Position numbers and translations under genes: made by a program. 64,000 bases of DNA from an uncultured Collinsella sp. (GTDB taxonomy: Bacteria > Actinomycetota > Coriobacteriia > Coriobacteriales > Coriobacteriaceae), in contig USSM01000005.1 in assembly GCA_900557455.1 (NCBI GenBank), positions 1 to 64,000 of the forward strand, given 5' to 3'. Shown here one piece after another: positions 44,467 through 53,791 of this stretch. Below the pieces are notes generated by a model. That model saw only the letters and a program-made list of their open reading frames with translations. It made no database searches and was not told where the DNA came from. Position 1 is the first letter of the stretch; every line of letters begins with the position of its first letter.

Positions 44467-47298
44467 CTACTCCCCCAGCAGGGCTTTCTCGGGCGTGATC
44501 GGCAGCGAGCGAACCTGGTGGCCGGTGGCGTGCGCCACAGCCGAGGCAACGGCGGCGAGCGGCGTGTTGATGACGACCTCGCCGATCGACTTGGCGCCAA
44601 ACGGACCCGTCGGCTCGTAGCTCGGCTCAAAGGCTACGCGAATGCTGCCGATATCCAGGCGCGTGGGCAGCTTGTAGCTCATAAAGTTGCCGGTGCGCAG
44701 GCGACCGCGGTCGTCGTGCTCGACGATCTCGTAGAGCGCGTGACCGATACCCTGGGCAATGCCGCCCTCGGCCTGGACGCGCGCGAGCGCCTCGTTGATC
44801 ACGGTGCCGCAGTCCACAGCCGCCGCGTAGTCCACAACAGTCACCTTGCCGGTGGCCTTGTCGACCTCGACCTCGGCAATGCCGGCCATAAACGGCGGAG
44901 GCGAAACGGGCAGGCAGGCAGAGGCATGCGAGGTGAGCGCATCGCCGCCCGCGATGTTCTTGACGCACAGGTTGGCAAAGTCGCGCAGCGTGAGGTAGCG
45001 ATTCTGCTCGCGCGCGGCACGCTCGTCGGACAGACGCACGTACTGGCCATCGAAGACCACATCGGCGGCATCCACGTCCCACATCTGGGCGGCCTTGGTG
45101 CAGATCTTCTCGCGCAGCTCGGTCGCGGCGTTCTTGGCGGCAAGGCCCGTCACGTACGTACCCGAGCTCGCGTACGAGCCAGCGTCGAACGGCGACACAT
45201 CGGTGTCCACGCCGCGCACCACAATGAGCGAGCTCTCCACGCCCAGCTCCTCGGCGGCAATCTGCGCCAGGATCGTGTCGACGCCCATGCCGTTATCGGT
45301 AGCGCCGGTGCCGATGGTAATAAAGCCGTCCTCTTCCAGGCGCATGTCGATGCCGGCGATATCGACGTTGGAGATGCCCGAGCCCTGCATGGTGAGCGCG
45401 CAGCCCAAAGCGCGCACGCGGTCGCCCAAGTCCACGGCCAGCGGTTTGTCGCGCCAGCCGATCATGTCCATCGCACGCAGCAGGCAGCGGTCGAGCGCGC
45501 AGGCGTTGAGCTTCTCGTTGTAGTACTGCGGCATGACCTCGCCCTCGCGCACGATGTTCTTAAGGCGCAGGTCGGCAGGGTCCATGTGCAGCATGTCGGC
45601 GAGCTCGTTGACGGCGCTCTCCACGGCAAACTGGCCCTGGGTGGCGCCGTAGCCGCGATACGCGCCGCCACGGTTGGTATTGGTGTAGACGGCGTCCCAG
45701 CTAAAGCGGCTCGCCTTCACGTGGTTGTAGATGGGCAGGCTCTTGTGGCCCGAAAGGCCGATCGTCGTGGTAGCGTGCTCGCCATAAGCACCGGCGTTGG
45801 ACAGCGTATGCAGGTCGATGGCCGTGATGGTGCCGTCGTTCATGGCGCCCAGCTTAACGGTCATCTGCATCTGGTGGCGCGAGTTGCCCGCAGTGATGGT
45901 CTCCTCGCGGGTGTAGCAGCAATAGCTCGGACGGCCGGTCTGCTGCGTCACGAACGCCACGAAGATCTCGCAGCAGCCCGTCTGCTTGGAGCCAAAGCCG
46001 CCACCGATGCGCGGCTTAATGACCTGCACCTGTGACTGCGGAATGTCGAGCGACTGCGCGACCATGCGGCGCACGTGGAAGGGCACCTGCGTCGAGGTGG
46101 TCACCGAGATGCGGCCGAACGCATCGGTCGTCGCGAAGGCGCGGAAGGTCTCCATGGGCGCGGTCTGCGTGGCCTGGCTCGTGTAGGTGCGCTCAAAGAC
46201 GATGTCGCTCTGGGCGAATGCCTCGTCGAGGTCGCCAAAATCGCTGGTACCGCTGCACACCAGGTTGCGAGCAACGTCGCCGCCCTGCGGGAACATAAAG
46301 GTCACGTCGCCCTCGGGGTGGACCACGATGTCGTTATCGAGCGCCTGGGTAAAGTCGAGCAGGGGCTCGAGCACCTCGTAGTCGACCTTGATGAGCTTGA
46401 GCGCCTTGTCGGCGGCCTCCTCGGTCTCGGCGGCGACGATCGCCACCTCTTCGTTTTGGTAACGGACGAGGTTCTCGAGGATCAGGCGGTCGTAGGGACT
46501 CGGTTGCGGATAGCTCTGGCCGGCGATGGTAAAGCGGCGCTTGGGCACGTCCTCGTAGGTGTAGACGCCCACCACGCCGGGCACCTTCAGGGCGCGCGAT
46601 GTATCGATGGAGCGGATCTTGGCGCGCGCATACGGGCTGCGCTTGAGCTTGACAATCAGGGCGCCGGCGGGCACCAGGTCGCCCGTGTAGACGGGACGGC
46701 CCTCGAGCAGCGCCTTCGAATCCTTCTTGGGCTGCTTGTGGGTAATCTGCTTGTACGCGACACCGTCGGAGCTCGTGTCGTTGACGGGCAGCTCGGGCAT
46801 CTCAAAGCCCACCTGCACGCCGGACTCGTTGAGGAAGCGCACGATGGCGCGCAGCTGGCTCTCGTAGCCGCTGCAGCGGCAGAGGTTACCGGCGAGCTGG
46901 CGCGAGAGCTCTTCGCGTGTGGCGACGAGGCTCGGGTCCTCCTTGGCGGCGCGGGCGAGCGCCAGCACGTTCATGATAAGGCCGGGGGCGCAAAAACCGC
47001 ACTGCTCGGCGCCTTCGGCAGCCATCGCACGGGCCAGTGCCTCGGACTCGGCCTTGAGGCCCTCGAGCGTGGTAATGGAGCGGCCCTCAACACGGGCGGC
47101 AGGAACCGAGCAGCTCAGCACCGGGTCGCCGTCGAGCCACACCGTGCACAGACCGCAGTTGGTGGTTTCGCAGGCGCAGCGCACCGACGCGCAGCCCTGC
47201 TCACGCAAAAGCGAAAAGAGCATGGTGTCAGGAGCAATTTGAACCTTGACCTTGCGGCCGTTGAGCGTAAAGGAAAGATCGATGAGTTTGGCAGCCAT
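44467..47298 (-). CDS. molybdenum hydroxylase, fused iron-sulfur and molybdopterin subunits (xanthine dehydrogenase family)
   Basis: The 943-residue protein fuses two subunits. Residues 1-165 carry two [2Fe-2S] clusters: CASVRCACETTNCGLC and CGFCAPG...NLCRCSGY. The rest is the molybdopterin cytosine dinucleotide-type domain with PRIGGGFGSKQ, NRGGAYRGYGATQGQFAVE and a terminal GPFGAKSIGEV holding the likely catalytic glutamate. Relatives hydroxylate xanthine, hypoxanthine, nicotinate or aldehydes; the substrate cannot be fixed. It overlaps the FAD-subunit gene by one base. Some relatives carry a labile selenium, and selenium-carrier and mobA genes lie 3 kb away, so a selenium-dependent type is possible. 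Confidence 0.88.
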   Translation of the reverse strand: MAAKLIDLSFTLNGRKVKVQIAPDTMLFSLLREQGCASVRCACETTNCGLCTVWLDGDPVLSCSVPAARVEGRSITTLEGLKAESEALARAMAAEGAEQCGFCAPGLIMNVLALARAAKEDPSLVATREELSRQLAGNLCRCSGYESQLRAIVRFLNESGVQVGFEMPELPVNDTSSDGVAYKQITHKQPKKDSKALLEGRPVYTGDLVPAGALIVKLKRSPYARAKIRSIDTSRALKVPGVVGVYTYEDVPKRRFTIAGQSYPQPSPYDRLILENLVRYQNEEVAIVAAETEEAADKALKLIKVDYEVLEPLLDFTQALDNDIVVHPEGDVTFMFPQGGDVARNLVCSGTSDFGDLDEAFAQSDIVFERTYTSQATQTAPMETFRAFATTDAFGRISVTTSTQVPFHVRRMVAQSLDIPQSQVQVIKPRIGGGFGSKQTGCCEIFVAFVTQQTGRPSYCCYTREETITAGNSRHQMQMTVKLGAMNDGTITAIDLHTLSNAGAYGEHATTTIGLSGHKSLPIYNHVKASRFSWDAVYTNTNRGGAYRGYGATQGQFAVESAVNELADMLHMDPADLRLKNIVREGEVMPQYYNEKLNACALDRCLLRAMDMIGWRDKPLAVDLGDRVRALGCALTMQGSGISNVDIAGIDMRLEEDGFITIGTGATDNGMGVDTILAQIAAEELGVESSLIVVRGVDTDVSPFDAGSYASSGTYVTGLAAKNAATELREKICTKAAQMWDVDAADVVFDGQYVRLSDERAAREQNRYLTLRDFANLCVKNIAGGDALTSHASACLPVSPPPFMAGIAEVEVDKATGKVTVVDYAAAVDCGTVINEALARVQAEGGIAQGIGHALYEIVEHDDRGRLRTGNFMSYKLPTRLDIGSIRVAFEPSYEPTGPFGAKSIGEVVINTPLAAVASAVAHATGHQVRSLPITPEKALLGE

Positions 47299-48212
47299 TA
47301 GCGCACCTCGTTAGAATCGACGCCGGGCACGCGGCGGCAGGAATACTCGTCCGTGGCAAACTTTGGCACTTGCACGGTCTCGAGCTCGCGGGCAAGCGCG
47401 GCCGAAAGCTCGATGCCGGCAGCGCGACGCACAGCCTGAATCGCCAGCGGGGCCGAGATGCGACGGCGGTAGTCGGCCGAGCCCCACAGGTTGGTGCCAT
47501 AGCTCAGCGCGCGTACGGACGCGGCCAGGGCGCGAAGCTCGTCCTCGGAAGGCTGCTCGGCGGTAAGGCCGCACGCCTCGCCCTGCAGCAGGGTCGCGCG
47601 CAGCGGGCGGGCACCCACAGTGACATGCCAGCTGTTGTTCCACCAGGCAGCGGTAACGTTCAGCGAGGGAAAGTCGGTCGCGGCCTTGCGCACGGCCTCG
47701 TAGCTCGCACGGTAATCGTGCTTGACGACCACGATGTGCTCGATCACGTCGCGCACGTAACCCATGTCGACAAACTCGGCGAGCGGCACGCGGCCGGCGC
47801 CCGTCAGCTCAACATAGGAATCGAGCGCCAGGAAAGCCGAGAGCACGTCCGAGAAGCCAAAGCGGCCGTAGATGCTGCCGCCCACCGTGGCGGTATTGCG
47901 CAGCTGCACGCCCACGATATCGTGGACGGCGAACTCAAAGACATTGTTGACAAGCGCGTTGAGCTCGGCATGGCGCTCGAGCTGGCGCAGGGTGCACATG
48001 GCTCCGATGCGAAACTCGGTCTCGGTCTCCTCGATCTGATCGAGTCCGCAGGCCGAAAGGTCAATCGCCGTCGCCACGCGACGCGAGCCCAGGCGCATCC
48101 AGATGCCGCCGCCCACAATCTTGTTGTTGCGGTTCTTCTGTAAGAGCTCATAGGCTTCGGCCGCGCTTCCAACACGGACGTAGGTACCGAACTTGAGCAC
48201 GTTCTCCCCCAT
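47298..48212 (-). CDS. FAD-binding subunit of the molybdenum hydroxylase
   Basis: The 304-residue protein has the CO dehydrogenase flavoprotein fold: KIVGGGIWMRLGSRRVATAIDL near residue 32 (FAD pyrophosphate site), IGAMCTLRQLE, and NTATVGGSIYGRFGFSDVLS. It passes electrons from the iron-sulfur clusters of the partner to NAD or another acceptor. It is the first gene of the two-gene operon and is joined to its partner by an ATGA-type overlap. Confidence 0.9.
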   Translation of the reverse strand: MGENVLKFGTYVRVGSAAEAYELLQKNRNNKIVGGGIWMRLGSRRVATAIDLSACGLDQIEETETEFRIGAMCTLRQLERHAELNALVNNVFEFAVHDIVGVQLRNTATVGGSIYGRFGFSDVLSAFLALDSYVELTGAGRVPLAEFVDMGYVRDVIEHIVVVKHDYRASYEAVRKAATDFPSLNVTAAWWNNSWHVTVGARPLRATLLQGEACGLTAEQPSEDELRALAASVRALSYGTNLWGSADYRRRISAPLAIQAVRRAAGIELSAALARELETVQVPKFATDEYSCRRVPGVDSNEVR

Positions 48213-48297
48213 CTCTTCACTTGTCCAGTACTTTTAAGTGTACCAAACGAGGGGCCGCAACCTCCCACAGCACAAAAACCTCCCTCCCATCCATAAC

Positions 48298-48360
48298 TTG
48301 CGGTGAAATACGGACTGTTTGTCGGGCTTAGGGCGCCCAACAGTCCGTATTTCACCGCAA
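48298..48360. repeat. dispersed long hairpin, TTGCGGTG family, copy 4 with changed stem
   Basis: The arms share TTGCGGTGAAATA with the other copies, but the inner part reads CGGACTGTT (48311-48319) with a matching AACAGTCCG (48339-48347), so a 22-bp perfect stem is kept although its sequence has changed on both sides. Loop of 19 bases. Confidence 0.9.
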
Positions 48361-48428
48361 CTTAAGGGGCGGCCGGCAGAGGGCCGAGGGAAATGATCCG
48401 TTTTCCTCCGTCCCCTTCGGATCAAAAA

Positions 48429-48459
48429 AGGCTCCCAGCCAAGATGACTGGGAGCCTTC
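48429..48459 (-). terminator. gdhA terminator
   Basis: AAGGCTCCCAG and CTGGGAGCCTT form an 11-bp stem 24 bp past the stop, followed on the minus strand by six T. Confidence 0.85.
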
Positions 48460-48483
48460 TGCGATGCTATGTCGAGCGAAGAT

Positions 48484-49839
48484 TTAGCAGACGCCCTGGG
48501 CGAGCATGGCGTCGGCGACCTTCAGGAAGCCGGCGATGTTGGCGCCCATGACGAAGTTGCCCTCCTGGCCGTACTCCTTGGCGGTGTCGTCCACGTTGTG
48601 GAACATGCCGCGCATGAGCTGCTCGAGCTTGCCGTCGACCTCCTCGAAGGTCCAGGACAGGTGCTCGGCGTTCTGGCTCATCTCCAGGCCGGACACGAGC
48701 ACGCCGCCGGCGTTGGCAGCCTTACCAGGCATAAAGGCGACGCCGTTCTCTTGGAAGTAGGTCGTGGCCTCGATGGTCGTGGGCATGTTTGCGCCCTCGC
48801 CGACCACCTTGCAGCCGTTGGCGACGAGCGCCTGAGCGTCCTCGAGCAGCAGCGTGTTCTCGCGAGCGCAGGGCAGCGCAATGTCGCAGGGCAGCTGCCA
48901 CACGCCGCGGCCGTCGCCCTCGTGCCACACGGCGTTGGGCTTCTCGTCAACGTACATGGCGAGCGTAACGCCCTTGTCGTGGCCAGAGCGCTTCTTGTTG
49001 TAAACGTGCTCGAGCACGGTGTAGTCGATGCCGTCGGGGTCCTCGACCCAGCCGTGGGTATCGGAGCAGGCCAGCACCTTGCCGCCGAGCTGAGAAACCT
49101 TCTGGACCGCGTAGATGGCGACGTTACCGGAGCCGTGAACGACGACGTTCTTGCCCTCGAAGGAGTCGCCGCGGCTCTTGAGATACTCGTCCACAAAGTA
49201 GGCCAGGCCGTAGCCGGTGGCCTCGGTACGGGCAAGCGAGCCGCCAAAGGAGAGACCCTTGCCGGTGAGGACGCCGGTCCACTCGTTGGTCAGGCGCTTG
49301 TACTGACCGAACAGGTAGGCAACCTCGCGGCCGCCAACGCCCAGGTCGCCGGCGGGAACGTCGGTGTTGGGGCCGATGTGGCGATAGAGCTCGGTCATGA
49401 AGGACTGGCAGAAGTGCATGATCTCGTTGTTGGACTTGCCCTTAGGATCAAAGTCGGAGCCGCCCTTGCCGCCGCCCATGGGAAGGGTGGTGAGGCTGTT
49501 CTTGAGGATCTGCTCCAGACCCAGGAACTTGAGCATACCCAGGGTGACCGTCGGGTTAAAGCGCAGGCCGCCCTTGTAGGGTCCAATGGCAGAGTTGAAC
49601 TCGACGCGGTAACCGCGGTTGACCTGAACCTTGCCCTGGTCGTCGACCCAGGGGACACGGAACATAACGATGCGCTCGGGCTCGACGAGGCGCTCCAGCA
49701 GGGCGGCCTCCTCGTACTCGGGGTGGGCGTCGAGCGCCGGCTGGATGGTCCCGAGGATCTCGGTCGCGGCCTGGATGAACTCAGGCTGCTCGGGATAGCG
49801 GGCCTTGAGCTCTTCGAGAACTTTCTGCGTGTAGCTCAT
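48484..49839 (-). CDS. gdhA: NADP-type glutamate dehydrogenase
   Basis: The 451-residue hexameric-type enzyme has the catalytic lysine region LPMGGGKGGSDFDPKGKS, substrate block EFNSAIGPYKGGLRF, DVPAGDLGVGGREVAYLFGQ and the nucleotide-binding GSGNVAIYAVQKV. It makes glutamate from 2-oxoglutarate and ammonium. GGAGGAAGC precedes the ATG. The 257-bp leader up to the next gene holds the hairpin at 50054. NADP preference is inferred from length and family type. Confidence 0.93.
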   Translation of the reverse strand: MSYTQKVLEELKARYPEQPEFIQAATEILGTIQPALDAHPEYEEAALLERLVEPERIVMFRVPWVDDQGKVQVNRGYRVEFNSAIGPYKGGLRFNPTVTLGMLKFLGLEQILKNSLTTLPMGGGKGGSDFDPKGKSNNEIMHFCQSFMTELYRHIGPNTDVPAGDLGVGGREVAYLFGQYKRLTNEWTGVLTGKGLSFGGSLARTEATGYGLAYFVDEYLKSRGDSFEGKNVVVHGSGNVAIYAVQKVSQLGGKVLACSDTHGWVEDPDGIDYTVLEHVYNKKRSGHDKGVTLAMYVDEKPNAVWHEGDGRGVWQLPCDIALPCARENTLLLEDAQALVANGCKVVGEGANMPTTIEATTYFQENGVAFMPGKAANAGGVLVSGLEMSQNAEHLSWTFEEVDGKLEQLMRGMFHNVDDTAKEYGQEGNFVMGANIAGFLKVADAMLAQGVC

Positions 49840-50053
49840 GCTTCCTCCAATGATGGGAAACGAAAAATGTCGGTCGCGGCACCCTATGCGCCGCGAACTT
49901 TATCGAGTATGGATAATATCGCACTGTTGCAGCAAAGTTTCGCATAAGCCGACGAGCAGATGTTTCATTTTGATTACGATGCAGGTAGAGGCGTTTTTGA
50001 GTGCCTGACGTGCAAAACCTGTGTTTCAAACCTGTTTCGTCCACGTGTTCCAA

Positions 50054-50088
50054 ACCACCACATTGGGGACAGGCACCTTTGTGGTGGT
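50054..50088. repeat. ACCACCACA hairpin with a GGGGACAGGCACC loop
   Basis: ACCACCACA and TGTGGTGGT pair perfectly around a 17-base loop. It lies 8 bp past the DUF3343 stop and may act as its terminator, although the following T-run is only TTTGG. I recall similar hairpins being common in Coriobacteriia genomes. Confidence 0.55.
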
Positions 50089-50096
50089 GCAGGTGA

Positions 50097-50492
50097 TTAG
50101 AGGACGAGCTGGTGGTAGTCGGCGGGGGTTACGCGGCCCTCGGTGGCGGCGCGGAAGGCGGCGAGGGCATCGCCCGAGAACGGCATGGCCCAGCACAGCC
50201 CGCAGCCGGCGGTGATGGAGCCGGGCAGCGGCATGATGCGCCCGGGCACACCGGCAGCAAGACACAGCTGCTCGCATTCCATCACATCGAAGGTGCTGTC
50301 GAACGACACAATGATTTTGCGTTCGCGATCGAGGGCATCATCGGACGGGCCTTCACGGTGTGCCTCACGATACGCCGCGGCGGCCGCTTCCTCTTCCGCG
50401 GTATGTCCACAGCCACCGCAACCGCAGGTACAGGGTTCGGACCCGTCGCAAGTGCAAGGTTCTCCCGCGTCGGGACAAATATCGTGAGACAT
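50097..50492 (-). CDS. DUF3343 (putative Se/S carrier) protein with a Cys-rich N-terminus
   Basis: The 131-residue protein has the DUF3343 core from about residue 60: VSFDSTFDVMECEQLCLAAG, GRIMPLPGSITAGCGLCWA with its conserved cysteines. The family is a proposed carrier of selenium or sulfur found with selenium-dependent molybdenum hydroxylases. Unusually the first 30 residues add seven cysteines and a histidine (CPDAGEPCTCDGSEPCTCGC, then GGCGH), which could hold metal or sulfur. It follows mobA by 15 bp and tRNA-Sec, and selB and selA lie just beyond, so context agrees with selenium delivery. Confidence 0.8.
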   Translation of the reverse strand: MSHDICPDAGEPCTCDGSEPCTCGCGGCGHTAEEEAAAAAYREAHREGPSDDALDRERKIIVSFDSTFDVMECEQLCLAAGVPGRIMPLPGSITAGCGLCWAMPFSGDALAAFRAATEGRVTPADYHQLVL

Positions 50493-50507
50493 GGCAACTC
50501 CAATCGT

Positions 50508-51140
50508 CTAGGCGAGTAACTCGGCCGCCGCAAACTCCTCGGGCGTATTGACGTTCTCGAAGCAGAGCGTCGAGTCGGCGACCGCGACAATCTGAGGCTC
50601 GTCCAAATACCCGGCATTCACCCGGTCGATCAGGCAGCGGATTCGCTGACGGTCACCGGCGAGCAGCTCTTGGGCAACCGGCGCACACGCGTCACGGCGC
50701 CAGACGGCGCAAAGCGGCTCAATCCCCCGCTCCTCGCGCGGCACGCACACGTCGAGCGCCTCGGCCTCAACACGATCGGCAAGCGCGCCGATGAGTTCCG
50801 GCGAGACAAACGGCATATCACAGGCGACGATAGCAACGAGAGGCAGCCGGGCCGCAGCCAGCGAACTCGCGATGCCGCGCATGGCGCCCGCCGGCCCCTC
50901 AAGGTCCGACACTATTCGCGGCACCAGGCCGCCAAACGCGCGCTCCTCAAGGTAGGCAAGCTCGCTGGGACGCGACGTCGTCACGACCAACTCGCCGGAA
51001 ACTGGCGCCAGCCGACCCAGCACGCGTTCGATGAGCGGCTCGCCGCAAAACGCCATGCGCGCCTTATCACAGCCCATGCGCGAGGACAGCCCACCCGCTT
51101 GGACGACACAAGAAAGATCGGCACGTCTTACGGTAGTCAT
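50508..51140 (-). CDS. mobA: molybdenum cofactor guanylyltransferase
   Basis: The 210-residue protein has the nucleotidyltransferase start LSCVVQAGGLSSRMGCDKARM, then ACDMPFVSPELI and the closing NVNTPEEF. It adds GMP to molybdopterin to give the bis-MGD form used by DMSO-reductase-family enzymes such as the oxidoreductase at 55298. The frame is open far upstream through tRNA-Sec; I chose ATG 51140 with GGAGG eleven bases ahead. A MocA-type cytidylyltransferase is the alternative. Confidence 0.85.
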   Translation of the reverse strand: MTTVRRADLSCVVQAGGLSSRMGCDKARMAFCGEPLIERVLGRLAPVSGELVVTTSRPSELAYLEERAFGGLVPRIVSDLEGPAGAMRGIASSLAAARLPLVAIVACDMPFVSPELIGALADRVEAEALDVCVPREERGIEPLCAVWRRDACAPVAQELLAGDRQRIRCLIDRVNAGYLDEPQIVAVADSTLCFENVNTPEEFAAAELLA

Positions 51141-51294
51141 ACGGCAAAACACCTCCATCGGCATGCTCGAGACCCGGTGCACGAAGCTAAATACAGCCAC
51201 CGAAATAGCAGCGCTACGAAAAGCTCGTGCAAAAACAAAACAGCGCCTTTGCGGCACGCAGCAAGACCGCGAGCACAAAAGCGCTGGTAGCGTA

Positions 51295-51391
51295 TGGCGG
51301 GAACGTATGTGAATCGAACACATCCAAGACGTTTTGCACGCCTCGCAACGGTTTTGAGGACCGCGGAGCCCACCGGAGCCCATCCGTTCCC
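51295..51391 (-). tRNA. selC: tRNA-Sec (selenocysteine), anticodon UCA
   Basis: Read on the minus strand it starts GGGAACGGATGGGCTCCGGT, has the anticodon stem GCGGT/ACCGT around CCTCAAA (anticodon TCA), a long variable arm (GCGAGGCGTGCAAAACGTCT region), the TTCGATTC loop and GTTCCC-G-CCA with the CCA encoded. The acceptor plus T stems and the 97-base length are those of tRNA-Sec, which reads UGA. It lies 154 bp upstream of mobA. From 51392 to 51518 I see nothing. Confidence 0.95.
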
Positions 51392-51518
51392 AAGTGCGGC
51401 GGTATTTTACCAAACCGAGCAGGCTAGCTAATTTGGGACGGAATAATTTTGACCGCCCGAGCCATCAGGCCGGCAAAAGTAGCCAAACCCCCGCCCCAAA
51501 AAGACTGCCCTGGTACCG

Positions 51519-51680
51519 CGCCACGAAAACGGGCTATCTACTACGTTTGACCGGCATGGGTCGAGCATACCAGCGTTTTTAGAAAATCGGCAAACCGTCT
51601 ACCTGCGGTTTTAATTTCGCGAATTTCGGAATGGTTGATGGTAGTCGACTAAACGTAGTAGATAGGCCCCTTTCGTGGCG
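51519..51680. repeat. 162-bp element with terminal inverted repeats, copy 2
   Basis: Same length and ends as the copy at 28564-28725; the 30-bp terminal repeats match 27 of 30. The internal block TCTACCTGCGGTTTTAATTT is conserved. ACCG is present on both sides, a possible 4-bp target duplication not seen at the other copy. The internal terminator-like hairpin is degraded here. Confidence 0.85.
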
Positions 51681-51702
51681 ACCGGCCCGATTCGAGGCTC
51701 AA

Positions 51703-51726
51703 GGTGGCCAGCTTCGGCTGGCCACC
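51703..51726. terminator. TTCG-loop hairpin after selB
   Basis: GGTGGCCAGC-TTCG-GCTGGCCACC is a perfect 10-bp stem with a stable tetraloop, about 100 bp past the selB stop. T-run is weak on the minus strand, so termination is likely but not certain. Confidence 0.5.
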
Positions 51727-51731
51727 CTCAA

Positions 51732-51798
51732 AGTTGCGGTGGAATAGTTCCTGGAAAAGGTATCTAAACCGGAAAACAGGAATTATTTCACCGCAACT
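51732..51798. repeat. dispersed long hairpin, TTGCGGTG family, copy 5
   Basis: AGTTGCGGTGGAATAGTTCC and the partner arm ending at 51798 pair over 22 bp with two wobbles. It starts 25 bp past the selB stop and lies 51 bp from copy 2 of the 162-bp element. Confidence 0.9.
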
Positions 51799-51823
51799 GA
51801 GGAGGCGGGAGCGAGTGACCGGC

Positions 51824-53791
51824 CTAGCGCAGAGACCTCAGGCCGCCGGCGTCCTTGTCGAGCACCGTAAAGCGCACGGCATCCAGGTGTTCCAAGATGC
51901 TGATGGCGCGCTTGCGCGACACGCCCAGGGCCTCGCGCAGTACGCTCGTGGTGGCAGCACCGCCGGCTGCCTCAATGGCGGCGGCGACGAGCTCGCGCGC
52001 ATGCGCCTCGGCGGCAGCGGACAGGGCAACGTCGCGCTCGACCTTAACGATCGAGCGATTGAGCGAAAGCTCGCGAAGGGCACGCGTCATGGTGTCGCGA
52101 TCGAGCTGCAACTGCTCGCCCACCTCGGGCAATATCGGTGCATCGAGGCCGGCTTCGTCCAGCAAGGCAACGATACGCTCGCAAGCCTCTCGTACCACGC
52201 GTGCCGCCGCGGCGGCCGAATGCGGATCGAATACCTCGGCGCCCTCAGCGGCGCACACGCCACGCGAGCAGCCCTCGGCAATCAGAGCCGCGGCAACGCC
52301 TTCATCAGCGGCAAGCCACGCAGCATGGGCAACGGCGCCGGGCGTAAAGCCCGTCTCTTTGGGAGCCGCCGCGTGCATGGCCGACAGGGTCGCCGCCAGT
52401 GCATCCATCGCGGCGTCGAGCGCGGAAGCATCTGCATACAGCGAGCCATCCGAGCCGGCAAGCGCGCAAGCAGCGCCCTGCGCCACCAGCCCGCGCAGCG
52501 CGGTATCGACCTCGCCGACACCAAGATCCAAAGCCTCGGCAACATTAACCGCCGTAACCGGCAGCGTCTGCAGCGCCAGCCAAGCGCCCACACCGCCCGC
52601 GATATCGCCGGACTCGAGCGCCGCATACAGCGCACGCTCCCCTTCGGCAAGCTCGCGCGAGCGACGGCAGCGAGAAAGCAGCACGCGCCCGCCGCCAATA
52701 AGCATCACGGGCGAATAGGACAGCACCACGGCATGATCCCCGGCACGTAGCGGCAGCGAGTTATCCAAGCGCACCTGAACAATACGGGTCTCGCCCACCG
52801 CCATAGGGGCCTCACCCTCCATGAACATGATGCGACCGACGACCTCGGCCGTACCCGCCATCACGTGCACGCGCGCACCCGACTCGAGCACGCGCGGTTT
52901 GACGCCCTCGCGACCCAAATACGTAAACGCCATCATAAAGCGCATAGTCTGACCAAAGCGGCCCGCCACGCCGAGCATCTCACCGCGATCGAGCGAGGCG
53001 ACGGCATCGCCCACCAAGTTGAGCGCCACACGCTGACCGGGCAGCGCTCGCGGCGTATCGCCATGCACCTGAATCCCGCGCACGCGACAGACCGTACGCG
53101 ACGGCAGCGCGACGAGCTCATCGCCCACCGCGACGGGCGCATCGTGCAACGTTCCCGTCACCACGGTACCGGCGCCCTTGATCGTAAAGCAGCGGTCGAT
53201 GGGCAGACGCGGTGCGGCATCGGTGAGCTCGCCACGGGCACGGCAGGCATCCCAGCAAGCGGCAACCTGCTCGTCGAGCGCAGCCAGCAGGTCATCGATC
53301 CCCGCGCCGGTCTTGGACGACACAGGCACCATCGGTGCGCCGGCAAACACGGTGTCCGACAAAAAATCATCGACGTCGAGCTCGGCCAGCTCAATCATTT
53401 CGCTATCGGCCAGGTCGCACATCGTCAGCGCCACCACCATATGCGTGACGCCCAGCAACTCCAGTACATGCACGTGCTCGCGCGTCTGCGGCATTACGCC
53501 CTCGACGGCAGAGACCACCAGCACGGCCACGTCGATGCCCGTCGCACCCTGTACCATGGCACGCAGGTAGTGGGCATGACCGGGCACATCGACCAGGCCG
53601 ACGATCTTGCCGCTCGGCAGCGCCAGCTCGCCAAAGCCCAGCTCCACGGTCATACCACGACGGCGCTCAACCTCCAGACGGTCGGGATTCTTGCCGGTCA
53701 ACGCCTCGATCAGTGCCGACTTACCGTGGTCGACGTGTCCCGCCGTGCCAACGATAACGGGACACTCCACCAGCGCTTGAACCTCACTCAT
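51824..53791 (-). CDS. selB: selenocysteine-specific elongation factor SelB
   Basis: The 655-residue GTPase has P-loop VGTAGHVDHGKSALIEALTG, switch I RGMTVELGFGEL, DVPGH and ALTMCDL in place of the usual NKxD. EF-Tu-like domains 2 and 3 follow, then a C-terminal set of winged helices (ending SVLREALGVSRKRAISILEH) that bind the SECIS hairpin of mRNA. It brings Sec-tRNA to UGA codons. It overlaps the selA stop by four bases (ATGA) and is downstream of it. Confidence 0.95.
   Translation of the reverse strand: MSEVQALVECPVIVGTAGHVDHGKSALIEALTGKNPDRLEVERRRGMTVELGFGELALPSGKIVGLVDVPGHAHYLRAMVQGATGIDVAVLVVSAVEGVMPQTREHVHVLELLGVTHMVVALTMCDLADSEMIELAELDVDDFLSDTVFAGAPMVPVSSKTGAGIDDLLAALDEQVAACWDACRARGELTDAAPRLPIDRCFTIKGAGTVVTGTLHDAPVAVGDELVALPSRTVCRVRGIQVHGDTPRALPGQRVALNLVGDAVASLDRGEMLGVAGRFGQTMRFMMAFTYLGREGVKPRVLESGARVHVMAGTAEVVGRIMFMEGEAPMAVGETRIVQVRLDNSLPLRAGDHAVVLSYSPVMLIGGGRVLLSRCRRSRELAEGERALYAALESGDIAGGVGAWLALQTLPVTAVNVAEALDLGVGEVDTALRGLVAQGAACALAGSDGSLYADASALDAAMDALAATLSAMHAAAPKETGFTPGAVAHAAWLAADEGVAAALIAEGCSRGVCAAEGAEVFDPHSAAAAARVVREACERIVALLDEAGLDAPILPEVGEQLQLDRDTMTRALRELSLNRSIVKVERDVALSAAAEAHARELVAAAIEAAGGAATTSVLREALGVSRKRAISILEHLDAVRFTVLDKDAGGLRSLR

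Noticed and set aside
50508..51413. 301-residue version of MobA
   Set aside because: The extension runs through tRNA-Sec; the conserved start of the family is at 51140.
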